From: Thermoactinomyces intermedius
GTDB lineage: Bacteria > Bacillota > Bacilli > Thermoactinomycetales > Thermoactinomycetaceae
Strand: one strand, 5' to 3'
Assembly: GCF_016055025.1 (NCBI RefSeq)
Contig: NZ_JAECVW010000001.1
DNA length: 64,000 nucleotides
This document shows, one piece after another, positions 40,727 to 49,369 of this stretch. The notes under the pieces were generated by a model that saw nothing but the letters and a program-made list of their open reading frames with translations, was not told the DNA's origin and made no database searches. Within the stretch, counting starts at the first letter, position 1, and the number at the start of each line of letters is the position of its first letter. A program made the translations under genes and the position numbers.

Positions 40727-41968
40727 TTGAGCAATGAGGATTTCGTTATCACTTTGGATATTGGATCTTCACAAGTTCGTGTCATCGTAGCCGAAATCAA
40801 TGCAGACGGAACACCACACATTGTGGGAGTGGGGACGGCAGAGTCACAAGGGATGAAAAAGGGAGCCATCATTAATATTGATCAAGCCGTACAATCAATT
40901 CGCGAAGCGGTGGATCATGCTGAACGCATGGTTGGCATAGAGATTTCCGAGGTGTTTGTCGGAGTGTCTGGACACCATGTCTCTTTGCAGCCGAGCCATG
41001 GTGTTGTTGCTGTTTCCAGTGAAGACAGGGAGATCAGCCTTCATGACATTGACCGTGTGTTGCAAGCGGCGCGGGTGATTGCCTTGCCGCCGGAACGGGC
41101 AGTGATTGAAGTCGTTCCAAAGCAATTTATTGTTGACGGCCTCGATGATATCAAAGATCCGAACGGAATGGTCGGTGTCCGGTTGGAAGTGGATGCGATC
41201 ATTGTCACCGGGACCAAGACGATTTTGACCAATCTGCTCCGCTGTGTGGAGCGGGCGGACTTAAATATCGCCGGAATGGTGTTTTTGCCGCTGGCTGTCA
41301 GTGAACTTTGCCTGTCCGATGATGAGAAAAATCTGGGTGTCGTCATGGTGGATATGGGTGGCGGAACCACGACCCTGACGGTTTATCAGCACGGTCACCT
41401 TGCAGGAACTTCCGTCATTCCGATCGGCGGGGAATACATAACCAATGACATTGCGATAGGACTCAGGACACAGACCAGCTCAGCCGAGGAAGTGAAATGC
41501 AAATACGGGGTTGCCTGTAAAGAATTTGCGCTGACAGACAAGATGTTTAATGTGCAGACGATTGGAACGAGCAGAGACCGGATTGTGACTCAACTGGAAT
41601 TGGCGCAAATTATTGAACCCCGGCTGGAAGAAATGTTTCAGTTGATCCGCCAACAGGTCAAAGCCATGGGATTTTCGGAAGAACCTGCCGGTGGTTATGT
41701 GTTGACGGGAGGAGTCATGGCAACACAGCATATCCTGCATGTGGCGCAAAGCCAATTGGGCGGAGCCGTACGGATCGCCACTCCCCAAAATATCGGCGTC
41801 AAGGAGCCCTCATACACCGGCGGAGTCGGCATGATTCACTACTTGCATAAACGCGGGGCTTTTCAAACCGAGTCGCATCGTGCCTCCCATCACCCTCCTC
41901 GCCAGAAAAAGCAGCGTGGACCGTCGGCTTTTGAAAAAATGAAAAACTGGTTAAATGAATTCATTTAA
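40727..41968 (+). CDS. ftsA: Cell division protein FtsA
   Basis: 413 residues, actin-like ATPase that tethers FtsZ to the membrane. 'VITLDIGSSQVRVIVAEI' is the phosphate-1 motif, 'VVMVDMGGGTTTLTVY' phosphate-2, and 'GYVLTGGVM' the adenosine motif. The C-terminus ends with an amphipathic helix, 'FEKMKNWLNEFI', which inserts into the membrane. The TTG start has AAGGAGGTG 7 nt upstream. It is about 27 residues shorter than the Bacillus subtilis protein, in the linker before the helix. ftsZ follows 39 nt later. Confidence 0.95.
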   Translation: MSNEDFVITLDIGSSQVRVIVAEINADGTPHIVGVGTAESQGMKKGAIINIDQAVQSIREAVDHAERMVGIEISEVFVGVSGHHVSLQPSHGVVAVSSEDREISLHDIDRVLQAARVIALPPERAVIEVVPKQFIVDGLDDIKDPNGMVGVRLEVDAIIVTGTKTILTNLLRCVERADLNIAGMVFLPLAVSELCLSDDEKNLGVVMVDMGGGTTTLTVYQHGHLAGTSVIPIGGEYITNDIAIGLRTQTSSAEEVKCKYGVACKEFALTDKMFNVQTIGTSRDRIVTQLELAQIIEPRLEEMFQLIRQQVKAMGFSEEPAGGYVLTGGVMATQHILHVAQSQLGGAVRIATPQNIGVKEPSYTGGVGMIHYLHKRGAFQTESHRASHHPPRQKKQRGPSAFEKMKNWLNEFI

Positions 41969-42007
41969 AAAGATTTTGGTAAGCATTTGTATTGGAGGGA
42001 CAAGAAT

Positions 42008-43156
42008 ATGTTGGATTTTGATCTTGAAATGGAACAAATTGCCCAGATAAAAGTCATTGGTGTCGGTGGTGGCGGAAGCAATGCAGTCAACCGGATGATT
42101 GAGGCGGGCGTACAAGGGGTCGAGTTTATTGCCGTCAACACGGATGCCCAAGCTTTAAACCGCTCCAAGGCGCCTGTCCGCCTGCAAATCGGGGAAAAAT
42201 TGACCAGGGGGCTCGGAGCCGGTGCCAAACCGGAAATCGGGAAAAAAGCAGCTGAAGAAAGCCGGGAACAAATCGAAAGCGTCTTAAAGGGAGCCGACAT
42301 GGTGTTTGTCACCGCCGGAATGGGTGGAGGCACCGGAACCGGAGCGGCGCCGGAGATTGCCGCGGTGGCCCGTGAATTGGGGGCGCTGACCGTCGGCGTG
42401 GTCACCAAACCGTTTACGTTTGAAGGACGGAGAAGAGCAAATCAGGCGGAACAAGGGGTTGCGGCATTAAAGGAAAATGTGGACACGTTGATCGTGATTC
42501 CCAACGACCGCCTGTTGGAAATCGTGGATAAAAACACCCCGATGTTGGAAGCGTTCAGGGAAGCGGATAACGTGCTGAGACAAGGGGTTCAGGGGATTTC
42601 CGATTTGATTGCCGTCCCGGGACTCATCAACCTTGACTTTGCGGATGTCCGCACCATTATGACGGAACGGGGTTCCGCCTTGATGGGAATCGGTTCAGCC
42701 AACGGGGAAAACCGCGCTGCCGATGCGGCCAAAAAAGCGATTTGCAGTCCTTTGCTCGAAACCTCGATCGAAGGAGCCCGCGGTGTGCTGATGAATATCA
42801 CCGGCGGCACCAATTTGAGTTTATACGAAGTATATGAAGCGGCGGATATAGTGACCCAGGCTTCCCACTCGGAAGTGAACATGATTTTCGGGGCGGTTAT
42901 TAATGAAGATCTCAAAGATGAAATTTTGGTCACGGTGATTGCCACCGGCTTCGATCACGAAGAGCAAGAGAAAAAGAGCGTCAAACCGCAATCACAGGGA
43001 AAACCTTCTTTTGGCGGAAGGGAAGACAACAATTTGAACCCGTTCCAACGCTTGCAAAAAGACCCTGCTCCCAAAAAACCGGATGAAGAAAGCATCATGG
43101 ATCCTTACGGCAACTTGGAAGTGCCCACTTTCCTGCGCAACCGCAAAAACAAATGA
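42008..43156 (+). CDS. ftsZ: Cell division protein FtsZ
   Basis: 382 residues, tubulin-like GTPase of the Z-ring. The tubulin signature 'GGGTGTGAAP' and the synergy-loop 'NLDFADVRTIM' (NxDxAD) are intact. The C-terminal conserved peptide is 'LEVPTFLRNRKNK', the docking site for FtsA, SepF and others; the linker is about 55 residues and Lys/Gln/Asn-rich. AGGGA-type site (GGAGGGA) lies 7 nt before the ATG. A strong terminator follows. divIVA and sepF, further partners, lie downstream in this window. Confidence 0.97.
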   Translation: MLDFDLEMEQIAQIKVIGVGGGGSNAVNRMIEAGVQGVEFIAVNTDAQALNRSKAPVRLQIGEKLTRGLGAGAKPEIGKKAAEESREQIESVLKGADMVFVTAGMGGGTGTGAAPEIAAVARELGALTVGVVTKPFTFEGRRRANQAEQGVAALKENVDTLIVIPNDRLLEIVDKNTPMLEAFREADNVLRQGVQGISDLIAVPGLINLDFADVRTIMTERGSALMGIGSANGENRAADAAKKAICSPLLETSIEGARGVLMNITGGTNLSLYEVYEAADIVTQASHSEVNMIFGAVINEDLKDEILVTVIATGFDHEEQEKKSVKPQSQGKPSFGGREDNNLNPFQRLQKDPAPKKPDEESIMDPYGNLEVPTFLRNRKNK

Positions 43157-43169
43157 CCGGCTGTTTGCT

Positions 43170-43207
43170 GCAACCGGACTCCTTCGGGGGTCCGGTTGCT
43201 TTTTTTT
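43170..43207 (+). terminator. Terminator after ftsZ
   Basis: Ten-bp perfect GC-rich stem (GCAACCGGAC / GTCCGGTTGC), 10-nt loop and eight T; it isolates ftsAZ from spoIIG. Confidence 0.93.
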
Positions 43208-43245
43208 GCACGCCGTGCGGTTGGAGCCTGCAGGTTGTTTTCCGG

Positions 43246-43313
43246 TTCGACGAAAAAAGTCAAACGGGGTTGGCAAGTTTAGACAGACTTTGAAATATAG
43301 ATTAAGATATACT
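43246..43313 (+). promoter_or_regulatory. Spo0A-type promoter of spoIIGA-sigE
   Basis: TAGACA (43,280-43,285) and TATACT (43,308-43,313) are separated by 22 nt, the unusual spacing of the Bacillus subtilis spoIIG promoter that needs Spo0A~P. Two sequences differ by one base from the 0A box TTCGACA: TTCGACG at 43,246 and TTAGACA at 43,279, the latter overlapping the -35. They are 33 nt apart. Confidence 0.65.
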
Positions 43314-43342
43314 ATTCTCACCTCAATTTGGAGAGAGAGCTT

Positions 43343-44251
43343 ATGACAGTGTATGCGGACGTGGTTTTCTTTCTCAACAGCGCAATTGATTTTTTGCTCC
43401 TCTGGCTCACTTCCGGGATCCGGAAGCAAAAGGCCGTCTGGTGGCGGTTATTGCTTTCGGCCCTGCTGGGCGGATTTTACTCAATGTTGCATCTGTGGCC
43501 GCAATTTTCCATCGCCTACTTTTTGCCGGTGAAAATCATTGTCTCCTTTTTTATGGTTTGGATTGCTTTCGGTTGGAAGGATCCGCTCGCTTTTTTCAGG
43601 AATTTGGGAATGTTTTATCTCATTTGCTTTATTACGGGCGGAGCAATGATTGCTTTTCACTATGTCATGACCGGTGACAGCCAGGTGGCCGGAGGCATTT
43701 TTTACACGGAATCCCAACATGGATGGGGATCCCCGGTCTCATGGGGGCTGATCATTTTCGGATTTCCGGTTGTGTGGTTGTACACCCGCTTGTCATTGCG
43801 TTCGCTGGATGAGCGGCAAATGTTTCACCAATTCACAGCCGATGTGAAAATCCGCTTGAAGGATCAGGAATTGCGTTGCGTGGGACTGGTGGACACCGGA
43901 AATCAATTGCGGGATCCGATCACCCGCGCGCCGGTGATCATGGTGGAATTGGAGCAGTTAAAAACGCTGCTTCCGGAACCCTTATGGAAAATGGCCAAAG
44001 AGCCGGGGTTTGAAAAAGACTGGGAAGAGCTGCCGGCGGATTGGATGAATCGCATCCGCCTGATTCCTTACCGGGCGGCCGGAAAAAAGAATAACCTCCT
44101 GCTGGCCGTCAAACCCGATTATGTCATCATTTCGCAAGGAGAAAATGAGAATAAAATCAAGAAAATTCTCATAGGTATAGATGTCGGAAGTCTTTCATCC
44201 GACGGAACTTACCAGGCGATTATTCATCCATCCTGTGTATCAGCCGTTTAA
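43343..44251 (+). CDS. spoIIGA: SpoIIGA, pro-sigma-E processing protease
   Basis: 302 residues: five membrane segments in the N-terminal half (about 1-150) and a cytoplasmic aspartic-protease domain. Asp184 in 'VGLVDTGNQLRDP' is the catalytic residue. 'IGIDVGSLSSDGTYQAIIHP' near the end is conserved. After a signal from forespore SpoIIR it cleaves pro-sigma-E in the mother cell. The ATG follows GGAGAGAGAG; an upstream in-frame ATG at 43,328 lies before that site. sigE follows 17 nt downstream. Confidence 0.93.
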   Translation: MTVYADVVFFLNSAIDFLLLWLTSGIRKQKAVWWRLLLSALLGGFYSMLHLWPQFSIAYFLPVKIIVSFFMVWIAFGWKDPLAFFRNLGMFYLICFITGGAMIAFHYVMTGDSQVAGGIFYTESQHGWGSPVSWGLIIFGFPVVWLYTRLSLRSLDERQMFHQFTADVKIRLKDQELRCVGLVDTGNQLRDPITRAPVIMVELEQLKTLLPEPLWKMAKEPGFEKDWEELPADWMNRIRLIPYRAAGKKNNLLLAVKPDYVIISQGENENKIKKILIGIDVGSLSSDGTYQAIIHPSCVSAV

Positions 44252-44268
44252 AAGAGGAGGTAAAAGGG

Positions 44269-44991
44269 ATGTTTGCCAGATGGAAAATGGCGTTTCAATT
44301 ATTCTGGTATCGTATTTTAATTCATTTCGGGCTGAAAGGAGAAGAAATCTACTATATCGGAGGCAGTGAAGCCCTTCCGCCGCCGCTGAGCAAAGAAGAA
44401 GAAGCCCATTTGTTGGAACGGCTTCCAAGCGGGGATTCGGCTGTCCGGGCCATCCTGATCGAAAGAAACCTGCGCTTGGTTGTGTACATCGCAAGGAAGT
44501 TTGAAAATACCGGGATCCATATCGAGGATCTGGTTTCAATCGGAACCATCGGTTTGATTAAAGCGGTAAACACCTTTGATCCGGAGAAAAAAATCAAATT
44601 GGCCACCTATGCTTCCCGTTGTATTGAAAATGAAATTTTGATGTTTTTGCGCCGCAACAACAAAGTCCGGTCGGAAGTTTCGTTCGACGAGCCCTTAAAC
44701 ACGGATTGGGATGGAAATGAGTTGCTGCTGTCTGATGTGTTGGGGACGGATAATGACATCATTTGCCGCGACATTGAAGAAGAAGTGGATAAAAAAATAT
44801 TGCGGACGGCTTTGTCGCATCTTTCGGACCGGGAACGGAAAATTATGATTTTGCGTTTTGGTCTGGATGGCGGTGAAGAGAAAACACAGAAGGATGTCGC
44901 AGATCTGTTGGGAATTTCGCAGTCCTATATTTCCCGTCTCGAAAAAAGGATTATTAAGAGATTGCGTAAAGAATTCAATAAAATGGTTTAA
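44269..44991 (+). CDS. sigE: RNA polymerase sigma-E factor precursor
   Basis: 240 residues. The first 27-29 residues are the membrane-associated pro-sequence ('FARWKMAFQLFWYRILIHFG'), removed by SpoIIGA just before 'YIGGSEALPPPL'. Region 2 ('RNLRLVVYIARKFENTG', 'DLVSIGTIGLIKAVNTFD') and region 4.2 ('TQKDVADLLGISQSYISRLE') are complete. It directs early mother-cell transcription. A GAGGAGG site precedes the ATG. The pro-sequence differs in detail from Bacillus subtilis but keeps the amphipathic pattern. Confidence 0.96.
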   Translation: MFARWKMAFQLFWYRILIHFGLKGEEIYYIGGSEALPPPLSKEEEAHLLERLPSGDSAVRAILIERNLRLVVYIARKFENTGIHIEDLVSIGTIGLIKAVNTFDPEKKIKLATYASRCIENEILMFLRRNNKVRSEVSFDEPLNTDWDGNELLLSDVLGTDNDIICRDIEEEVDKKILRTALSHLSDRERKIMILRFGLDGGEEKTQKDVADLLGISQSYISRLEKRIIKRLRKEFNKMV

Positions 44992-45002
44992 TTTCATTTT
45001 CA

Positions 45003-45030
45003 TTATAAATTCTCCTTCGCAGGACATACT
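45003..45030 (+). promoter_or_regulatory. Possible SigF promoter of sigG
   Basis: TTATA (45,003-45,007), 14 nt, GGACATACT (45,022-45,030). The -10 matches the sigma-F pattern GGnnAnAnT fully; the -35 has four of five positions. sigG is transcribed by sigma-F in the forespore of Bacillus subtilis. Confidence 0.5.
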
Positions 45031-45065
45031 GTAATTTAGTTCCATCCTGAGGAGGAGAATTTTTC

Positions 45066-45842
45066 ATGGCACGAAACAAAGTGGAAATCTGCGGTGTGGA
45101 TACATCAAAACTCCCGGTCCTGAAAAACCAAGAGATGCGTGTATTGTTCCAGAAATATCAAGCCGGAGATCTCAAAGCGAGGGAAAAATTGGTCAATGGG
45201 AACTTACGCTTGGTGCTGAGTGTGATTCAACGTTTCAATAACCGTGGAGAATGCGTGGATGATTTATTCCAAGTGGGATGTATCGGATTAATGAAAGCCA
45301 TTGATAATTTTGATCTCAGCCAAAATGTCAAATTCTCAACCTATGCCGTGCCGATGATCATCGGAGAAATCCGGCGGTATTTGCGGGATAACAATCCGAT
45401 TCGTGTATCCCGGTCGTTGCGGGATATTGCATACAAAGCACTGCAGGTTCGCGATCAATTGACCAACCGGCATTCCAGGGAACCGACGATCTACGAAATA
45501 TCGGAAGCATTAAATGTCCCGAAAGAAGATGTTGTGTTTGCACTTGATGCGATTCAAGACCCGGTTTCGTTGTTTGAACCGGTTTATCAGGATGGCGGTG
45601 ATCCGATTTTTGTCATGGATCAATTAAGTGATGACAAATCCAAAGATGTGCAGTGGATTGAAGAGATTGCACTGAAAGAGGCACTGAACCGGTTAAACGG
45701 AAGAGAAAAAATGATTTTGTCCATGCGCTTTTTCGAAGGAAAAACACAAATGGAAGTGGCGGATGAAATCGGCATTTCCCAAGCCCAGGTTTCTCGCTTG
45801 GAGAAAGCAGCAATACAACAAATGAATAAATTTATTAATTAA
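45066..45842 (+). CDS. sigG: RNA polymerase sigma-G factor
   Basis: 258 residues (Bacillus subtilis 260), late forespore sigma factor. 'EICGVDTSKLPVLKN' at the start, region 2 'LVNGNLRLVLSVIQRFNNRG' with the Asn that marks sigma-G for Gin/CsfB inhibition, and region 4.2 'TQMEVADEIGISQAQVSRLE' are present. GAGGAGGAG precedes the ATG. It is separated from sigE by 74 nt with a sigma-F-like promoter and is followed by a strong terminator. ylmA, which follows in Bacillus subtilis, is missing. Confidence 0.96.
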   Translation: MARNKVEICGVDTSKLPVLKNQEMRVLFQKYQAGDLKAREKLVNGNLRLVLSVIQRFNNRGECVDDLFQVGCIGLMKAIDNFDLSQNVKFSTYAVPMIIGEIRRYLRDNNPIRVSRSLRDIAYKALQVRDQLTNRHSREPTIYEISEALNVPKEDVVFALDAIQDPVSLFEPVYQDGGDPIFVMDQLSDDKSKDVQWIEEIALKEALNRLNGREKMILSMRFFEGKTQMEVADEIGISQAQVSRLEKAAIQQMNKFIN

Positions 45843-45854
45843 AATATAAACCGG

Positions 45855-45889
45855 AGCTTGCCAACGGGTGGAAATGGCAAGCTTTTTTT
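45855..45889 (+). terminator. Terminator after sigG
   Basis: Nine-bp perfect stem (AGCTTGCCA / TGGCAAGCT) with an 11-nt loop and a seven-T run, 12 nt after the sigG stop. Confidence 0.92.
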
Positions 45890-45992
45890 AACGGGAAAAG
45901 TTCTGCTTAAAAAAGGGATGTCCTCATTACATTTTCCGGCCTGTTTACATATATATAATAAAAAATCATGGCAAACGGAGGGCATCTTTCCC

Positions 45993-46289
45993 ATGAAAAT
46001 ATCCGAGTTGCAGGAAAAAGATGTTGTGAATATTGCTGACGGGCGCAAGTTGGGACAAATTTATGATTTGGAGCTGGATATGCAAAAAGGCGTGATCCAG
46101 GCCATTGTGGTTCCCGGGGAAACGAGATGGTTCGGGTTGGTTTCCGGGGGGCATGAGTGGGTGATTCCATGGCGTCACATTGTAAAAATCGGCTCGGATG
46201 TGATTTTGGTCCGGTTGGACAACGGCCGGTCCTCCCCGATGGCACCCCCTTCCCACGCCATGTTACCGGACGGTGACGAGTACCGTTAA
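45993..46289 (+). CDS. ylmC: YlmC/YmxH-family PRC-barrel protein
   Basis: 98 residues, begins 'MKISELQEKDVVNIADGRKL' and continues 'GQIYDLELD', the PRC-barrel pattern of the YlmC/YmxH sporulation family, whose function is unknown. 'GHEWVIPWRHIVKIGSDVIL' completes the barrel. The tail is Pro-rich. GGAGGG lies 10 nt before the ATG. A TATAAT at 45,954-45,959 could be a -10 element. The longer frame from 45,858 crosses the sigG terminator and is rejected. Place after sigG matches Bacillus subtilis. Confidence 0.9.
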   Translation: MKISELQEKDVVNIADGRKLGQIYDLELDMQKGVIQAIVVPGETRWFGLVSGGHEWVIPWRHIVKIGSDVILVRLDNGRSSPMAPPSHAMLPDGDEYR

Positions 46290-46342
46290 TCAGTTTGTTC
46301 CGTTGTGAAGATATGGTAATATGATTGGAAGGGAGGGTGTAT

Positions 46343-47176
46343 ATGGAGCCATTTCGTTATCAACAGAAAAATGGTGTGCCTTATTTTACGGTGGAGGAAT
46401 GGGAGCGCATGTTCCCTCATCTGACCGTGGGTTTTAGCGCCAAAGATCACAAAGAAGATAAATTCTGTCGAAATTACGCACTACATGTCGGGGATCAACC
46501 GGAACAAGTCCTATCCAACCGGAAAGAACTGTCTGATGCGCTTCAGATGCCTTTTTCCGCTTGGACTTGCGGGGAACAGGTTCATGGTGTCCATATCGAA
46601 ACGGTGGGGGAGAAACACCGGGGATATGGAAAAGATTCGCGGAAAACCGCTTTCCAAGACACCGACGGGATGGTGACAAACGAAACCGGAATCTTATTGG
46701 CGGCCTACTTTGCCGATTGTGTTCCGCTTTATTTTTATGCCCCCGATGTCGACTGGATCGGGATTGCGCATGCCGGTTGGAAAGGAACGGTCGGGGGAAT
46801 CGGTTCAAAAATGGTCGGACGTTTCACATCGCTTGGAGCAGATCCCGGAAAAATCCGTGTCGTGATTGGCCCGTCGATCGGCTCCTGTTGTTATGAAGTG
46901 GATGAACGGGTGTACCGGCCGCTGGAAAACATATTATCGGATGAAAAAGCTCTAAATGAAGTCGCCGTAAGCCGGGAACCGGGTCGCTGGCAGCTGGATT
47001 TGAAAAAAGCCAATGCCAAAATTTTGGAAAAAGCCGGCGTCCATCCGCGACATATTCTTTTGTCACGGTTTTGTACAAGCTGTGACCAAGATTATTTTTA
47101 TTCCCATCGTCGCGATCAGGGAGAAACCGGACGAATGGTTGCATACATCGGAAAGAAGGAAAGGGGATCGGAATGA
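46343..47176 (+). CDS. ylmD: YlmD, purine nucleoside phosphorylase of the YfiH/LACC1 family
   Basis: 277 residues of the copper-oxidase-like multi-domain family now known to have purine nucleoside phosphorylase/adenosine deaminase activity in characterised members. The zinc-site residues are seen in 'CGEQVHGVHI', 'YFADCVPLYF' and 'IAHAGWKGTVGG'. 'VVIGPSIGSCCYEV' and 'RFCTSCDQDYFYSHRRDQG' are also family signatures. The ATG at 46,343 follows AAGGGAGGG. TTTGTT and TAATAT spaced 17 nt upstream are a weak promoter candidate. The stop overlaps ylmE. Confidence 0.88.
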   Translation: MEPFRYQQKNGVPYFTVEEWERMFPHLTVGFSAKDHKEDKFCRNYALHVGDQPEQVLSNRKELSDALQMPFSAWTCGEQVHGVHIETVGEKHRGYGKDSRKTAFQDTDGMVTNETGILLAAYFADCVPLYFYAPDVDWIGIAHAGWKGTVGGIGSKMVGRFTSLGADPGKIRVVIGPSIGSCCYEVDERVYRPLENILSDEKALNEVAVSREPGRWQLDLKKANAKILEKAGVHPRHILLSRFCTSCDQDYFYSHRRDQGETGRMVAYIGKKERGSE

Positions 47177-47874
47177 ACGAATTTGCTAACCGGTGGGAAA
47201 AAGTGAAACAACGAATCGGGCAGGCGTGTCAGCGTTCCGGCCGGGATCCGAAGGAGGTTCATGTGCTTGCGGTCACTAAATATTTAGATACGGAAGCGAC
47301 CAAAAGCATTTTGGACCTGGGGTTGGAGCATGTCGGCGAAAACCGGGTGCAAAACGCCCTTCCCAAATGGGAGAAGTTAAAAGACCGGGGAACATGGCAT
47401 TTTATCGGCCATTTGCAACGGCGGAAAGCCAAAGACGTGGTTGGCAGATTTTCCTATATCCACTCACTGGACCGGTTTTCCCTCGCGGAAGAAATCAACA
47501 AACGGGTATTGCAAAGCGGATATCCGCCGCAGCGTTGTTTTTTGCAAGTCAATGTCTCGGGAGAAGAATCAAAATATGGAATTTCTCCGCAAGAATTAGA
47601 AGAATTTGCCCTTGAAGTGGCGAATTTAAAAACCATTGACATCACCGGCCTGATGACCATGGCACCCATAGCGGACAACCCCGAAGAAGTGAGGCCTGTC
47701 TTTCGTGAATTAAAACGATTGCAAGGAAAATTACAACGGTTAAACCATCCCCGTTTGCAAGTACCTCATTTATCCATGGGCATGTCCCAAGATTTTGAAA
47801 TTGCCATTGAAGAAGGAGCGACTTGGGTGCGGTTGGGCTCTGTTTTGATTGGGGGTGAAAAACGGGGTGGCTAG
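47173..47874 (+). CDS. ylmE: YlmE, PLP homeostasis protein (YggS family)
   Basis: 233 residues, single TIM-barrel domain that binds pyridoxal phosphate without a known reaction. The PLP lysine is in 'VLAVTKYLD', and 'WHFIGHLQRRKA' and 'LSMGMSQDFEIAIEEGATWVR' are conserved. It buffers PLP and affects amino acid pools. The ATG overlaps the ylmD stop (ATGA), so the pair is translationally coupled. AAGGGGATCGG precedes it. Confidence 0.93.
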   Translation: MNEFANRWEKVKQRIGQACQRSGRDPKEVHVLAVTKYLDTEATKSILDLGLEHVGENRVQNALPKWEKLKDRGTWHFIGHLQRRKAKDVVGRFSYIHSLDRFSLAEEINKRVLQSGYPPQRCFLQVNVSGEESKYGISPQELEEFALEVANLKTIDITGLMTMAPIADNPEEVRPVFRELKRLQGKLQRLNHPRLQVPHLSMGMSQDFEIAIEEGATWVRLGSVLIGGEKRGG

Positions 47875-47900
47875 CCTTTGTGTCAGGAGGCGATTTCCCA

Positions 47901-48311
47901 ATGACATTCATGGACCGGATTATGGGCTTTTTCGGCGTGACCGATGAGGATTTATACCAAGAAACGGAAGAAGAGCAAGGAACTTCCAGCCCGAAGGGGC
48001 GAAGCAATGTGGTTTCGCTGCATACACAAAAAAACATTCGTATGGTATTATTTGAACCGCGCGCATATGAAGAGTCGCCGGAAATTGCGGATCACTTGAA
48101 AAGCCACCGCCCTGTGGTGGTCAACCTGCAAATGGTCCGCCGCGAGCAAGGGGTGCGGATCATCGACTTTTTAAGCGGTACCGTCTATGCTTTGGGGGGA
48201 AACATTCAAAAACTGGGTGAAAATATCTTTATTTGCACACCGGCGAATGTGGATATCCAAGGATCGATCACAGATATCTTCAAAGAGGAAGAGGCAAAAA
48301 ATTTGAGGTGA
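47901..48311 (+). CDS. sepF: Cell division protein SepF
   Basis: 136 residues. An N-terminal amphipathic membrane-binding helix ('MDRIMGFFGVTDED') and a C-terminal SepF domain ('VVVNLQMVRREQGVRIIDFL' and 'SGTVYALGGNIQKLGENIF') are clear. It binds the FtsZ tail and forms rings that bundle filaments. CAGGAGG lies 10 nt before the ATG at 47,901; the ATG at 47,910 starts directly with the helix and is also possible. The frame opening at 47,880 overlaps the ribosome site and is rejected. Confidence 0.94.
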   Translation: MTFMDRIMGFFGVTDEDLYQETEEEQGTSSPKGRSNVVSLHTQKNIRMVLFEPRAYEESPEIADHLKSHRPVVVNLQMVRREQGVRIIDFLSGTVYALGGNIQKLGENIFICTPANVDIQGSITDIFKEEEAKNLR

Positions 48312-48321
48312 AGTGGAAAAA

Positions 48322-48582
48322 ATGATTTACTCCATCGTGAGCCAGTTTTTCAATATCTATTCGATTGTGCTCATCATTTATGTCCTGTCTTCGTGGTTTC
48401 CCAATTTCAGGGACACCCCGGTGGGCATTTTTCTCGCGAAAGTTTCCGAACCTTATTTGAGCGTGTTTCGCCGCTTCATTCCACCGATCGGCGGGATGAT
48501 TGACATCTCCCCCATCGTAGCGCTTTTTGTTTTGCATTTCGTTGAATTAGGCGTATATACAATTATCGATTGGGTGCTATAA
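48322..48582 (+). CDS. ylmG: YlmG, YggT-family membrane protein
   Basis: 86 residues, two membrane segments (about 8-28 and 63-83) joined by the conserved 'SWFPNFRDTP' and 'EPYLSVFRRFIPPIGGMIDI' motifs of the YggT family. Relatives affect division-site or nucleoid positioning; the molecular role is open. The ATG at 48,322 has GAGGTGA 10 nt upstream. It is followed 7 nt later by ylmH. Confidence 0.92.
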   Translation: MIYSIVSQFFNIYSIVLIIYVLSSWFPNFRDTPVGIFLAKVSEPYLSVFRRFIPPIGGMIDISPIVALFVLHFVELGVYTIIDWVL

Positions 48583-48589
48583 TTCTGTG

Positions 48590-49369
48590 ATGTCAAAAGA
48601 AAATATTTTTATGCATTTTCGTCCGGAAGAACGCCCGTTTGTGGAACGTTCTTTGGACTATGTGCATCGCGCATCCGACAGAAATCAATTGGTTGTCACT
48701 CCTTTTTTGGATCCGAGGGAGCAGTTTATTCTGACGTCGGTTGTCAAAAGGGAGCCGGATCTTCTTTTCTGTCTGGATGGCGGGTATCCGGAAGCAGAGC
48801 GAAAGCGCGCTTTGATTGTTCCCGATTATTACGGGGAAAATCCGGAATGGACGGATTTGGTTTTTTACAGACTTGAAACAAAAGATTCAAAAGAACTGAA
48901 ACACCGTGATGTTTTGGGAGCTTTGACGGGTTTGGGAATCAAACGGAACATGCTGGGGGACATCCTGCCACACGGGAAAGGATGCGATATTATCGTTGCC
49001 GGCGAGATGGCGGAATATATTTTTCTGGGTATTGGACAAGTCGGACGCCATCGTGTTAGTATAAGGAAGATTAATCGCGCGGAACTGACTCTTCCCGAAA
49101 GAAACGGAAAGATCCGGACGGCTTCTGTGGCCTCGATGCGTGTCGATGCAGTAATATCAGAAGGTTATCGGGTCTCTAGAACAAAGGCTGCGTCCATGGT
49201 GAAAAGCGGTAAGTGCAAAGTGAATTGGAAATTAGTGGATCAACCGGATTATCCGGTGGCACCGGGCGACTTGATTTCACTAAGAGGATTTGGACGTTTG
49301 GCTGTAGAAAGTATTGAGGGACATAGCAAAAAAGGAAGAATATGGATAAAACTGAGTACTTATCATTGA
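48590..49369 (+). CDS. ylmH: YlmH, S4-domain RNA-binding protein
   Basis: 259 residues. N-terminal 'FRPEERPFVERSLDYV' and a C-terminal S4 domain ('RVDAVISEGYRVSRTKAASM', then 'GKCKVNWKLVDQPDYPVAPG'). Recent work on the family links it to rescue of stalled ribosomes, binding peptidyl-tRNA on the large subunit; older work saw division phenotypes. No ribosome site is visible before the ATG at 48,590. Instead an extended -10 (TGCTATAAT, 48,575-48,583) lies just ahead, so a leaderless message is possible. Confidence 0.92.
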   Translation: MSKENIFMHFRPEERPFVERSLDYVHRASDRNQLVVTPFLDPREQFILTSVVKREPDLLFCLDGGYPEAERKRALIVPDYYGENPEWTDLVFYRLETKDSKELKHRDVLGALTGLGIKRNMLGDILPHGKGCDIIVAGEMAEYIFLGIGQVGRHRVSIRKINRAELTLPERNGKIRTASVASMRVDAVISEGYRVSRTKAASMVKSGKCKVNWKLVDQPDYPVAPGDLISLRGFGRLAVESIEGHSKKGRIWIKLSTYH

